DNA of 63,935 bases from IMG/VR virus record IMGVR_UViG_3300027974_000038, positions 1-63,935 of that record; one strand, written 5' to 3'. How positions within the stretch are numbered: position 1 is the first letter of the stretch; each line of letters opens with the position of its first letter. The DNA is from a virus. The position numbers and the translations under genes were made by a program. Below the pieces are notes generated by a model. The model did no database searches. It worked only from the letters and a program-made list of their open reading frames with translations, and was not told where the DNA came from. This document shows positions 7,008 through 15,345 of the stretch, piece after piece.

Positions 7008-7684
7008 AAATTACTTTCTTTGGCAATTTGCCTAGCAAAATCCGCATCATCTGGCATGGTTCTAAATTTTTTATACCAAAAATTTGGATCAATAGTTGTG
7101 CCAATCGACACCAATTGTTCATCATTTAATGTGGTCAATAACTTTTTACCAGTGTCGCTGTTCAATAAAATCCAAGGGCTAATTTTTCCATCTTTAATGT
7201 CAAAAGTTGCTCTATTTGTGGACACATAAAGAAAATAATGATTCCAAACGCTGTCATGTGTACTAGCCCAATCATTCATGTGCATTATGGATCTTTGTAG
7301 GGCAACTTCAACAGGTTCGTTTTTAATCAAATTTAATATGTATTCTTCATATAAACTTTCTCTACACCAATGATCTAGTTTTACTCCGCTAGTAACCACA
7401 TAGTCAATGTATTTTTCTGGATATAATGGATTTACATTACTTAGAAAACTGCCAAACTTAACAAAGGCATTATAGTAAGGACTTTGTGCGAATTCTTCGT
7501 AGGTTTTTGTTTTATCATTCTTTTGAGCAAGTTTATAAAATTTATCGTATGTTTGATAGGCCAGTTGTACATGTTTTTCATTTTTGGCCAAGTGTCTACG
7601 TTTTTGTTCACACATATGTACAAACAAAGTTTTTTCTTTGGTAAACTTTGCATTACAGTGGTCACAATTATATGCTATGGTCAT
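7004..7684 (-). CDS. Conserved phage protein with N-terminal C2HC zinc finger
   Basis: The 226-residue protein starts with a zinc-finger motif, C7-x2-C10-x12-H23-x-C25, followed by a basic EQKRR stretch that would suit nucleic-acid binding. The rest is helical and rich in Tyr and Trp (FAQSPYYNAFVKFGSF, then NDWASTHDSVWNHYF). It lies in the operon that starts at UvsW, overlapping its neighbours by four bases on each side. I recognise it as a type of protein found in marine T4-like phages, without a known role. A replication or DNA-repair accessory is plausible from context only. Confidence 0.7.
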   Translation of the reverse strand: MTIAYNCDHCNAKFTKEKTLFVHMCEQKRRHLAKNEKHVQLAYQTYDKFYKLAQKNDKTKTYEEFAQSPYYNAFVKFGSFLSNVNPLYPEKYIDYVVTSGVKLDHWCRESLYEEYILNLIKNEPVEVALQRSIMHMNDWASTHDSVWNHYFLYVSTNRATFDIKDGKISPWILLNSDTGKKLLTTLNDEQLVSIGTTIDPNFWYKKFRTMPDDADFARQIAKESNL

Positions 7685-8148
7685 GGAAAATATTTTTTAA
7701 TTTCTTCGTCACTCCATCCAAAACTAACAGCTAATTCTTTTAATTCTTTAGTGGAATTAATTTTAGCCAAGGTTTCAATATCACTAGATTTTAGTTCAGG
7801 ATAAAGTATTTCTAAAAATTTTGTTTTTTTGTTATTGCCAGTTTTCTTTTTAAAACCAATCCATTCATGAAAATAGTTTTCCTTAGTTTCATAACCACAC
7901 ATGCAAAGCAGTTGCCAAAGCAATTTGGGATGTTTGCTCAATGAATAAAAATGTTTGTTGAAATATTCATTAGTGGCCAACACATAATGTTCTTGAATAT
8001 CTCTTTTAGGATTTTTTACTGAACTAACGTATCGATTCAAAAGAAAGAATTTTACCTCTTTTCTTTGTTCATCGTCAAGTAGATCCCAAATATCTCTGCC
8101 ACCTTGATCGATAGCAGATAGTATTTCACTTAGTGTTATTTTGCTCAT
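7681..8148 (-). CDS. Conserved hypothetical phage protein (155 residues)
   Basis: No function recognised. The start was placed at the ATG giving MSKITLSEILSAIDQ; an upstream GTG at 8157 would add three residues. The protein is mainly helical, with LWQLLCMCGYETKENYFHEWIGFKKK in the middle and a C-terminal segment ELAVSFGWSDEEIKKYFP. It overlaps the upstream gene by 23 bases and the zinc-finger gene by four. The dense packing between UvsW and the zinc-finger protein suggests a DNA metabolism role. Confidence 0.65.
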   Translation of the reverse strand: MSKITLSEILSAIDQGGRDIWDLLDDEQRKEVKFFLLNRYVSSVKNPKRDIQEHYVLATNEYFNKHFYSLSKHPKLLWQLLCMCGYETKENYFHEWIGFKKKTGNNKKTKFLEILYPELKSSDIETLAKINSTKELKELAVSFGWSDEEIKKYFP

Positions 8149-8386
8149 GATTGCCACTTAATTTGTGTATTAGTATAGCACGATCAAGGGCCTTTTGTAA
8201 AGTAGGATTGGTCTTCGCTGCTGCTCTAATCTCTTGCCAAAGCATAGTTTGTTCAGCTTCCACAAGCAGATCACGTGCTCGTTCACTTATGGAGTGAAGT
8301 TTTCGATCAGTAGATCCAAATGGCCTACTGTAAACAGTTTCACCTCCATCAGGACTTTCGTAAACTATCCTATCTTGATTTATCAT
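8126..8386 (-). CDS. Conserved hypothetical phage protein (86 residues)
   Basis: The protein begins MINQDRIVYESPDGGETVYS, a short beta hairpin region, followed by one long helix (ERARDLLVEAEQTMLWQEI, then KTNPTLQKALDRAILIHKL). The YESPDGGETVY motif is one I associate with small proteins of T4-like cyanophages. Start overlaps the upstream stop by ATGA. Function unknown. Confidence 0.68.
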   Translation of the reverse strand: MINQDRIVYESPDGGETVYSRPFGSTDRKLHSISERARDLLVEAEQTMLWQEIRAAAKTNPTLQKALDRAILIHKLSGNHEQNNTK

Positions 8387-8889
8387 AATATTTTACTTAC
8401 ATCTATGAGTTCACTTTGACGACTGACTTCCTTGATAAAAAACACGCATTCTGGTTTTTCTTCAAATCCCATCGGGGTAACCAATAATTGATTGTTACGC
8501 ATTTTAGGAAAGTACCATTTGACATCATTGTAAAAATTTACTATTTCAATCGGTCTATAATCGATTTTAAAACTGCTTAGAGGGTTAAAAGCAATTGCGT
8601 CAAATCCTCTGTCATTCAAGCTGGTCAATGGTAAGATTTCTGCATCTATGTTACTGGTACTGTCGCCCACAGCAATACTCCAATCTATGGGCATGGAGAT
8701 TTCGTTGTCACCAATTCTTAGTACAATTGCTGGACTATTAAAACTTTCTAAAAAGATCAAGGGTACAAAAAAGAAATCTGGGTTTTTTGGATCACTGTTG
8801 TCTAGTACTGCAAACCGAGTATTTTCGTCTACTTGTTCTGGAAGATTATTCAATGAGAACAATTTATTTTCTAATGTTAGTATCTGCAT
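8383..8889 (-). CDS. Conserved hypothetical phage protein (168 residues)
   Basis: The start was placed at ATG 8889 (MQILTLENKLFSLNNLPEQ), two bases past the UvsW stop; the longer frame would begin at a TTG inside uvsW. The protein is beta-rich in the first half (IVLRIGDNEISMPIDW) and ends with KWYFPKMRNNQLLVTPMGF, then CVFFIKEVSRQSEL. I recognise no domain. Its fixed place just after uvsW suggests a role in recombination or replication, or a small-subunit-like partner, but nothing in the sequence proves this. Confidence 0.65.
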   Translation of the reverse strand: MQILTLENKLFSLNNLPEQVDENTRFAVLDNSDPKNPDFFFVPLIFLESFNSPAIVLRIGDNEISMPIDWSIAVGDSTSNIDAEILPLTSLNDRGFDAIAFNPLSSFKIDYRPIEIVNFYNDVKWYFPKMRNNQLLVTPMGFEEKPECVFFIKEVSRQSELIDVSKIL

Positions 8890-8891
8890 GA

Positions 8892-10361
8892 TTATTTTTG
8901 CCAATCTATCTTTTCTAAAGAGAAAGGATATTGTGCGTCCTTATAAAATTTTTTGCGTTCTGTGAGATGACGTTTGGCAAATTTGCAAGTGCTGGTAATA
9001 TCCCAAATTTTCACAAAGTCTTTGTCTTCGGCTCTTCTAATTCCTCTTCCAATGCTTTGAATAACTCGGACAAAACTTTTTCCTGGTTCCAAAAGGACCA
9101 GATTAAAAATCCTGGGTATATTAATCCCAACGGCAGCAACGCCATAAGTGGCCACGATAATTTTGTTGTCACTTGTTTTAATTTCGTCATATTCTTCTTT
9201 CCTATCTTTGGTCTTTACTTCGCCTGAAATAAACACACTGTCTTCGATTTCATTTACTATAAATTTGCCTGAGTCTATTCTGTTTACTAATACTAGTGTG
9301 TTGCCTGAGTCTGCTATTTGTTTGATTAATTTACTTACGAAGATCATTCTGTCTTCATCTGTAACAAGATACTTTAATTCTTCTGCATATGTCCTAAATT
9401 CAGCCACATCCAACAATTGTGAAATGGTAACGTGGCAATTACTAAGCACACCTTTTTCCTGCAATTCATGTGCAGCAATGCCTCCAACTACTGGCCCAAT
9501 TGATGCAAAAATCACTTCGCTTTCATGTTTGGCTTTGGGAACAGTACCAGTCAAACCCCAACGTATACAAGCATTATTCAAGTTACGTGTCAGTAAGTTC
9601 TTTAGTACATCTGCTTTGGCCATGTGTACTTCGTCAACAATTACTGCTCTAACACCGTCTAAAAATTCAGCCAAAGTCAGTTGATCCTCTACTGCACCTT
9701 TGCTTTTTTTATCTAGTATATTGAGGCTTTGCCAAGTACAGATTGTATGAGTTTTGTTTAAATCTTTGCGATCACCATAGTATACACCCACATCTAATCC
9801 TACGTTAATATAGTCTTCCTCTGTTTGTTCTACTAGGCTTTTGTTGGGAACAATAGTAATAGTTCTGCCATATTGTTCACATAATTGACTCAATGTGGCA
9901 GTGGTAATTGTTTTGCCAGCGCCTGTGGCAATTTCCTGTAAACTATGTGGATTTTTTAAGAATGTATTAATTGCGTCAACTTGATAATCACGTAGTAAAA
10001 TAGGCTGACCTGCCATTTGATGCCCTTCTGGCCATACTTTACCCTGATCTTTCCAATATGTTTCTGTTACAGGTTGAAAGTCAATGTTTATAGCTGTCCT
10101 GTTGTCATTGACGTCAGTAACTTCAATTTTCATCTCTTCCAGCAGTTCTAATATCTTTTCTATTTGATACAAGTAACCACTGCCGCCAATACTAAACATG
10201 CTAATTGAGCCGTCCCAGCGTCCTAATTTGTAACTGGGACGATGTCTTGCAGTGGGATCTTGAAATTTAAAAGTATTAGCCAACTTTCTTCGTGCTTCAA
10301 TAGGAAGCCCTTCCAGTTTGATGTTTACTTCATCCTTAATGATTAATTTACATGATGTCAT
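8892..10361 (-). CDS. uvsW: DNA/RNA helicase of superfamily 2 (T4 UvsW-like)
   Basis: The 489-residue protein has a UvsW-type N-terminal DNA-binding domain (RHRPSYKLGRWDGSISMF, about 40-58) and an SF2 motor. Motor motifs are the Q-region LLRDYQVDAI, Walker A ATGAGKT (near 147), DEVH box (near 242), LTGTVPK (motif III), NRIDSG region and QSIGRGIRRAEDK (motif VI). In T4 UvsW unwinds R-loops and branched recombination intermediates and helps the switch to recombination-dependent replication. The start was set at ATG 10361; a TTG one codon earlier is the alternative. The gene overlaps its upstream neighbour by 14 bases. Length is close to T4 UvsW (503). Confidence 0.92.
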   Translation of the reverse strand: MTSCKLIIKDEVNIKLEGLPIEARRKLANTFKFQDPTARHRPSYKLGRWDGSISMFSIGGSGYLYQIEKILELLEEMKIEVTDVNDNRTAINIDFQPVTETYWKDQGKVWPEGHQMAGQPILLRDYQVDAINTFLKNPHSLQEIATGAGKTITTATLSQLCEQYGRTITIVPNKSLVEQTEEDYINVGLDVGVYYGDRKDLNKTHTICTWQSLNILDKKSKGAVEDQLTLAEFLDGVRAVIVDEVHMAKADVLKNLLTRNLNNACIRWGLTGTVPKAKHESEVIFASIGPVVGGIAAHELQEKGVLSNCHVTISQLLDVAEFRTYAEELKYLVTDEDRMIFVSKLIKQIADSGNTLVLVNRIDSGKFIVNEIEDSVFISGEVKTKDRKEEYDEIKTSDNKIIVATYGVAAVGINIPRIFNLVLLEPGKSFVRVIQSIGRGIRRAEDKDFVKIWDITSTCKFAKRHLTERKKFYKDAQYPFSLEKIDWQK

Positions 10362-11514
10362 CAATTTTTACGCTCAATGGTGTGGTAGCTGTATAGTATA
10401 CAATAAGATCACAGGCATTGCAATAGGTTACACTTCGATTATTTCTAAAACTATTTGTGAATGTTATTGCAGCATCTGGGTACCATTCATTATCAATCAT
10501 AAATTTTGGTATTTTTCCATTTGCAATACCTACAATTTTGGTATTTTTGTCTAATTTTTTATTAAAAGAATTTTCTGCAATTAGTTTATTAAATTCTTTT
10601 CCATCACTTTTGTTATCAAATCTAAAATAAATTCCCACATTATTTTCACATAATTCATTTAGGGAATTTTTCACATTTTTTAGTTGTTCTACGCAATCTA
10701 CTGGTTTATACTCGTCAAAAATCAGTAAAATTTTGTCTCTTTTTAATGACAGTAAATTTTTTAAAATGTCAGTTAGAGTGACCTGTTTAGGGTCCAAGTA
10801 CACTGGAGCTTTTTTTCTACTAGCAATTTTATAGGCCAAACTTTCTTCAGTATTTTTGTCAAATTTTGGTGAAAAATGGTATTGATAGCGAATTTTTCGA
10901 TCTAAAATTAATAAGTCATTTTGTAAAATATCTTCTTTGATTTTTTCTTGATTAAAATTAGTAAAATTAAATTTTGATTGAATTTTTTCAACATCAACGT
11001 TTTTAACTTTTTCTAAAATTTCTAAAAAATCGTCAGAAAATTCAAAATTTAGTGGTTCTAACACCTTATGTATATTGACACAGGCTCTTTCCTCCAATAC
11101 AAAAAAGATATGTTTTCCCTCATTGTACTTTTTGTCAATTTGAGCAACTTTTTCTAAGCCTTTTAAAATTTTTATGATCTCACTGTCATAGCTAAAATAC
11201 ACATCTATCAAAAAATTCTTATTTGGGGATTGAATAACGCTGACTTTTCTAATTACTTCCAGAGTTTTAAATTTTTTCCTCCAAGTAGGATTTTTTATAG
11301 CAAAAACCAAACTGGGACCAATAAAAGTCAAATAGTCTAAATTATTTTTTAGAATTTTTAAAATCAAATTAGCTTGACTTTCGGTAATATAGGTGTCGGA
11401 GTTTAACAAAACTGGCATATTTTCCAATATGCGTCTATCTCTATGGGAGACACATCGATTTAAGTTTTCAACCCCAAACTTATCTAATTCAAAAATGATA
11501 TCATCTACATACAT
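10348..11514 (-). CDS. Conserved hypothetical protein upstream of uvsW (388 residues), very AT-rich
   Basis: No domain recognised with confidence. The N-terminal part has helical DRRILENMPVLLNSDTYIT and ESQANLILKILKNNLDYLT. The middle is Lys-rich and helical. The C-terminal part has alternating strands (KILLIFDEYKPVDC, then VGIYFRFDNKSDG) and a conserved-looking YCNACDLIVYYT near the end. FDEYK is a possible Walker-B-like acidic strand, but no Walker A is seen. The coding DNA from about 10500 to 11500 is strikingly AT-rich, with many Lys, Asn, Phe and Ile codons compared with uvsW next to it. It is the first gene of the operon driven by a near-perfect sigma70-type promoter, so it should be early and abundant. 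Confidence 0.6.
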   Translation of the reverse strand: MYVDDIIFELDKFGVENLNRCVSHRDRRILENMPVLLNSDTYITESQANLILKILKNNLDYLTFIGPSLVFAIKNPTWRKKFKTLEVIRKVSVIQSPNKNFLIDVYFSYDSEIIKILKGLEKVAQIDKKYNEGKHIFFVLEERACVNIHKVLEPLNFEFSDDFLEILEKVKNVDVEKIQSKFNFTNFNQEKIKEDILQNDLLILDRKIRYQYHFSPKFDKNTEESLAYKIASRKKAPVYLDPKQVTLTDILKNLLSLKRDKILLIFDEYKPVDCVEQLKNVKNSLNELCENNVGIYFRFDNKSDGKEFNKLIAENSFNKKLDKNTKIVGIANGKIPKFMIDNEWYPDAAITFTNSFRNNRSVTYCNACDLIVYYTATTPLSVKIDDIM

Positions 11515-11520
11515 AAGGCA

Positions 11521-11549
11521 ATTATATACGATTAAACTAATGGTGTCAA
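11521..11549 (-). promoter_or_regulatory. Consensus sigma70-type early promoter of the uvsW operon
   Basis: On the minus strand TTGACA (11544-11549), a 17-base spacer and TATAAT (11521-11526), both boxes perfect. The -10 box ends seven bases before the ATG at 11514, so the transcript is predicted to start at the A of ATG and be leaderless. It overlaps the last codons of the glycosyltransferase-like gene 11532-12389. Confidence 0.8.
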
Positions 11550-12389
11550 CTTAACTTTACTTAATAATCTTTCTAAAGGTAAGCCTGATGCAATTTCTTC
11601 TTGGGTCCACTCGGTATGCACAATTTTTTTGAACCATTCAGTTCTATCTACTAGTATTGGCTCATTAATTTGGTCAAGACTGATTGAAACTTCATGTGCC
11701 AAACTGGAATGGTCTGTAAGTACTGGTGTGCCATTCAAGGCTGCTTGTACAGCAATACCGCTATTATAGTTGATTACAACGGAATAGTCAAAATCTAAGT
11801 CATATTTGTCATAGGTATTGGCAATCTTAGTAGGCGTACTCATGAATATATTATTTCCTGTAAAATTTCCAATATAAAATCTTGGATGCGGACGAACTAC
11901 GATAGGTCTATCTGTATATTGCCTTATTTTTTCTATTTGTGCCTTAATCCATTCACGTACAGTCAATGGCGACGTCCATTGTAGGCTATTTTCATGTTGT
12001 GCTGCAATCAATATAGGTGATTGACTGTCAATTTTCCTAGTAACTAAGTTAATATCTAATTTTTTACTTCTGTCTGCGTCTAAATTTTCAGTATTGGCAT
12101 AATCACCATATTTTGTAATATTGTTTAAGGCAACTTTCCAAGTTCTTCCACGATCCAATGCACCTACTTCAATTATGAAAACAGGTTTTCCTTGTTTTCT
12201 GTAATGTTCGTAGACTAACTGATTTTTTTCCATCCTACCTTGCCATAGTACACTCCAAATTAAAGCTGCATCAGCTGTCATGCTATTTTCCACGGCAGTG
12301 ATATTAAATTTTTTGCAGCTATCTAAAAAACTTTGCCAAATTGGTTGAGATTTCTGAGCTGTTTGGTCGGGAAAGTAGGATATATACAT
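11532..12389 (-). CDS. Capsule-polysaccharide-synthesis-like glycosyltransferase (GT-B type)
   Basis: The 285-residue protein has the C-terminal features of KpsC/LipB-type capsule glycosyltransferases: IVVRPHPRFYIG (about 164-175), then a YNSGIAVQAALNGTPVLTD block (about 209-227) typical of nucleotide-sugar binding in the second Rossmann domain. The N-terminal half (QTAQKSQPIWQSFLDSCK, then ALIWSVLWQGRM) is the likely acceptor domain. It would transfer a sugar, possibly Kdo-like, but donor and acceptor are not determined. It is the last gene transcribed in the accessory block and is divergent from the plus-strand glycosyltransferase next to it, with only 16 bases between starts. Confidence 0.65.
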   Translation of the reverse strand: MYISYFPDQTAQKSQPIWQSFLDSCKKFNITAVENSMTADAALIWSVLWQGRMEKNQLVYEHYRKQGKPVFIIEVGALDRGRTWKVALNNITKYGDYANTENLDADRSKKLDINLVTRKIDSQSPILIAAQHENSLQWTSPLTVREWIKAQIEKIRQYTDRPIVVRPHPRFYIGNFTGNNIFMSTPTKIANTYDKYDLDFDYSVVINYNSGIAVQAALNGTPVLTDHSSLAHEVSISLDQINEPILVDRTEWFKKIVHTEWTQEEIASGLPLERLLSKVKLTPLV

Positions 12390-12405
12390 ATATTATTATT
12401 TAATC

Positions 12406-13215
12406 TTGAAACTACCACCTTTATTAGGGGAATTCCCCCAAACTGATGTTTGTTTTTATGTAGCTGCCGATGAAACGTATTTTAATCAGCATGCCAAGCC
12501 TTTGATTGGCAGTATTAGGCAGTATTTTTCATATCCCATACACTTTCATTTATATAATCCTAGTGATGTGTCAAAAAAATGGTGTGGAGTCAATGATATC
12601 AGTTATAGTTATGAAGTTGTTGACATAAAAATTGTAGATCCAGCATTTGACATTTATCGCAACATGCCCACTGATGTAGAATTACAGCGACGTCGCAGCA
12701 AAATGATCAAGCCTGGTGAAAATGTTGAAAAAATTCGTAATGAGTTGATAAAAACATATTATGCCTGTACTAGATTTGTGAGATTGAGTGAATTATTGAT
12801 CAAGCCTACTTATATTATTATGTTAGACACTGACAGTTTAGTTAGAAATAAGTTTTACTTATTAAGTAAGGATTGTGACATTCATATCTATGAAAAAAAT
12901 CATAGAAGCCATGTAAACTATACTCAACATTTAGCCAGTACTATATTTTATACTGGTACACAAGGTAGTTTTGATTTAATTCAAGATCATGCTAGATTAA
13001 TCTTAGAAGAATACGTTAAAGATACACTATATTGGTTTTTAGATCAAGAAACATTAGATGTAGCCATACAAAAGTATTCTAAACAGCCATTATCATTAAG
13101 TTTCGTAGACTTTGAAATGAAAGACGCCAGTAATATATGGTGTGCCAAAGGTCCTAGAAAGAATTTACCTGTTTGGTTGGGCGAAATCAAAAAGTACATG
13201 CCTATAAACATCTAA
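12406..13215 (+). CDS. Glycosyltransferase family 8-like protein
   Basis: The 269-residue protein has a GT-A plan. It opens VCFYVAADETYFNQHAKPLIGSI, which fits the first strand-helix of GT8 enzymes, and carries the metal-binding DxD-type motif in YIIMLDTDSLVRN (about 137-149). The predicted start is TTG; no ATG is available before residue 84, which would remove the fold. It is the only plus-strand gene in the 11.5-28.9 kb accessory block. Its last 51 bases overlap the 3' end of the aldolase-like gene on the other strand. Substrates unknown. Confidence 0.65.
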   Translation: MKLPPLLGEFPQTDVCFYVAADETYFNQHAKPLIGSIRQYFSYPIHFHLYNPSDVSKKWCGVNDISYSYEVVDIKIVDPAFDIYRNMPTDVELQRRRSKMIKPGENVEKIRNELIKTYYACTRFVRLSELLIKPTYIIMLDTDSLVRNKFYLLSKDCDIHIYEKNHRSHVNYTQHLASTIFYTGTQGSFDLIQDHARLILEEYVKDTLYWFLDQETLDVAIQKYSKQPLSLSFVDFEMKDASNIWCAKGPRKNLPVWLGEIKKYMPINI

Positions 13216-14190
13216 AACTGAAAATATTTCTTTTTTTAAATTAATTTTAAATTGATCTAAATTTATCAGATTTAGTAATTGTTTAGCTTGTGGTGAATTT
13301 AAAAAATAGTGACCACTCACTAATAATTTAGTTTCATCGTCATCTATATTTGAAGTGATCCATTTTTTCCATACTTCTTTTTTAAGTACATATTCTTTAA
13401 AAATATTATATTCTATTTTAAAATATTTGCCTAAGTTCAGTAAATTTTTTGTATGAATTACACCTAATTGAGGGGCAATATTTAATGAATCTACCCCGGC
13501 TTGTTTACGCAAACTAATATTTGCTGCTGTTAAATAGTCAGCATTATGTTCTTTAAACAAAAAGTCATTAGAATGAATAATATCAGCTAGTTTAGTGTTG
13601 TTTAATAAGGAAAAATTTCCTACTTGTTCATGTTTAGTAAGACTGCCAGTTCTTCCAACTAGGAATTTTATATTAGATTTATATTTTTTACTAAACTCAA
13701 TATCGTCATATATTTGATTAATATTTTCTTCTTCAGAAAGATTATCCTCGCTGCCAAATTCTAAAAATATTTCATTATTCAATTTTAGAATGTGACTGAT
13801 AAACTCATCTGCTATGATATATTTTTTTTCATCAGAAACTCTACTAGGGTCTATATGAATCAAATCAAAATCATTTTTAATGTCAGATTCAATTGTGCTG
13901 ATACAATTTTTTACAGCGTCTTCAATTGATAAGTTGTTATCAATATCTGCATAGTAAGGACCACAATGATCTCTACATATAAGTATCCTATTAGGATCAT
14001 AGTTTATATTAGATTTGACAAAATTTACTAATTTTTCTGTAGTAAATGAATATCCAGTATAAGCGTCAACCTGATTTCTACTGGCAATGATCATCATAGG
14101 GAAATTATTAACTTTGCTATATTCTAAGCAAATATCAACAATTTCTGGGCTCATAGGCCCTATACCTAATTTAAATTTGCTCAAGTCCAT
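13165..14190 (-). CDS. GatZ/KbaZ-like (tagatose-bisphosphate aldolase subunit family) TIM-barrel protein
   Basis: The 341-residue protein follows the GatZ/KbaZ pattern along its length: SRNQVDAYTGYSF (like the SNQVNQ-GGYTGM block), ILICRDHCGPYY (GGDHLGPN), LIHIDPSRVSDE (IHLDASM) and FKEHNADYLTAA (AHSTDYQT). It ends the match with SLNIAPQLGVIHTKNLLNL (LKVGPALTFALREALFAL). In enteric bacteria GatZ/KbaZ support the class II tagatose-1,6-bisphosphate aldolase. A phage copy next to a KdsC-type phosphatase and a sugar nucleotidyltransferase suggests aldol synthesis of an unusual sugar phosphate, but that is inference. No GatY/KbaY partner is seen. It overlaps the phosphatase gene by 20 bases. Confidence 0.7.
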   Translation of the reverse strand: MDLSKFKLGIGPMSPEIVDICLEYSKVNNFPMMIIASRNQVDAYTGYSFTTEKLVNFVKSNINYDPNRILICRDHCGPYYADIDNNLSIEDAVKNCISTIESDIKNDFDLIHIDPSRVSDEKKYIIADEFISHILKLNNEIFLEFGSEDNLSEEENINQIYDDIEFSKKYKSNIKFLVGRTGSLTKHEQVGNFSLLNNTKLADIIHSNDFLFKEHNADYLTAANISLRKQAGVDSLNIAPQLGVIHTKNLLNLGKYFKIEYNIFKEYVLKKEVWKKWITSNIDDDETKLLVSGHYFLNSPQAKQLLNLINLDQFKINLKKEIFSVLDVYRHVLFDFAQPNR

Positions 14191-14662
14191 TTATTACTTT
14201 TTCTAAATACAAACATGCATCTAAAACAGCACCCTCGCCTGCACGAGAGCATGTTACATATTTTGCTGCTTCTCTTGCTTCTATTCTTGCCGAAATTGGT
14301 GCTATACCAATTTTAACTCTTTTCAATATAGGCGCATCATTATACCCATCAGCTATGTATGCTGTAGTGTCAAAATTGCAGTTTTTTTCAAACCATCCCA
14401 TACGATCCTCTTCTGTAACTAATAATAATTGCGAAGGATCATATTTCCAATCTTTTACAATTCGGGCATAAGTTATGTCCCAACCAGTTACATCTGCTGT
14501 AATAAAAGTAATATCATTCAAATATTTTTTTATTATTTTAAATCCATCTTTGTCATGTGGACCAAAGACTTTGAACATTTTTCCTTGACTGCTATATAAA
14601 ATATGTCCAGTGTTAAGTACTCCGTCAACATCTAATACTAGTTTATTAATTATCATCTTCAA
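14171..14662 (-). CDS. HAD-superfamily phosphatase, KdsC-like
   Basis: The 163-residue protein is a compact C0-type HAD phosphatase. Motif I is LDVDGVLNTGH (nucleophile D11, acid/base D13), motif II FITADVTG, and motif IV IADGYNDAPIL, followed by KIGIAPISARIEAREAAKYVT, the typical KdsC ending region. KdsC removes the 8-phosphate from Kdo-8-phosphate; relatives act on other sugar-acid phosphates such as Neu5Ac-9-P. Length matches the family (about 160-190). It lies between the aldolase-like and the oxidoreductase-like genes with 20- and 17-base overlaps, so the three are likely made together. Confidence 0.82.
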   Translation of the reverse strand: MKMIINKLVLDVDGVLNTGHILYSSQGKMFKVFGPHDKDGFKIIKKYLNDITFITADVTGWDITYARIVKDWKYDPSQLLLVTEEDRMGWFEKNCNFDTTAYIADGYNDAPILKRVKIGIAPISARIEAREAAKYVTCSRAGEGAVLDACLYLEKVINGLEQI

Positions 14663-15344
14663 TTTCCAATTGACTCAAAGTTATTCCAGTGTAAATTTCA
14701 AATTGTTTTTTAAATTGTTGTTGGTAAAACTCTTTTCCGCCTACATATTTAATACTAGATAATGTGGCCTGTTTTTTTAAATCATTTTCATTTATAGCCA
14801 AATCAATTATGTAATTTATTTTTGGCAATTTGGTAAAAGGACTGTCCTTGGTAGAAGTTCCCAAGCTTGTGCAGTTTATTACCGTTCCAGTTAATGAGTA
14901 TATTTTATGCCAGTTGCCCAAGGAACGACTATAGACATTAGCTCGATTATTTAAAATCTTTTTGAACATATTTCCCATTGCACCGTTGCCTAATATATTA
15001 ATAGGCTCATATTCTGGCACATTTTTCAATACATGTATTGCTCCATAATAATCAGTGTTATAACCAATATATTTTTGATCAATATTCACTACTGTATTAC
15101 AGCTATTGAATTGTGTAACTAATTTATCTACTGAATCTAACAACGATATCACCGACGATTTATAAGGCATGCTTACACTAAATCCATTAATATTAGATTT
15201 TTTTAATTGAGTTACACTTTCAATTATATTTTCGCATGCTAAGGCATTATAAGTATATGGTAAATTTTTTAAAGTAAAAAACTTACGATAATAGTTTTCT
15301 CCTGTTTTGCCAGGATATCTACTTAAACTAACATAATTTTTCAA
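14646..15344 (-). CDS. Shikimate-dehydrogenase-like (AroE family) oxidoreductase
   Basis: The 232-residue protein keeps the AroE plan. The substrate domain has GFSVSMPYKSSV (like GxNVTxPxK, catalytic Lys K62) and CNTVVN, then GYNTDYYGA (catalytic Asp D98). A Rossmann domain follows with the loop INILGNGAMGNMFKKIL (about 115-131) and INCTSLGTS. It is shorter than AroE (about 270 residues). Within a sugar cassette it more likely reduces or oxidises a related cyclic keto-acid than serves aromatic amino acid synthesis, but this is inference. It overlaps the phosphatase gene and follows the SGNH gene by one base. Confidence 0.72.
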   Translation of the reverse strand: MKNYVSLSRYPGKTGENYYRKFFTLKNLPYTYNALACENIIESVTQLKKSNINGFSVSMPYKSSVISLLDSVDKLVTQFNSCNTVVNIDQKYIGYNTDYYGAIHVLKNVPEYEPINILGNGAMGNMFKKILNNRANVYSRSLGNWHKIYSLTGTVINCTSLGTSTKDSPFTKLPKINYIIDLAINENDLKKQATLSSIKYVGGKEFYQQQFKKQFEIYTGITLSQLEIEDDN

Positions 15345-15345
15345 T

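Noticed and set aside
7484-7804. Plus-strand open frame of 106 residues rich in Phe, Ile, Leu and Ser
   Set aside because: It is the mirror of two well-supported minus-strand genes, has no ribosome site and its composition is that of an antisense shadow.
12397-12404. ATTAAATA octamer upstream of gene 11532-12389 as a late promoter
   Set aside because: Two mismatches and only seven bases before the ATG; it does not fit the spacing seen at most of the other late genes.
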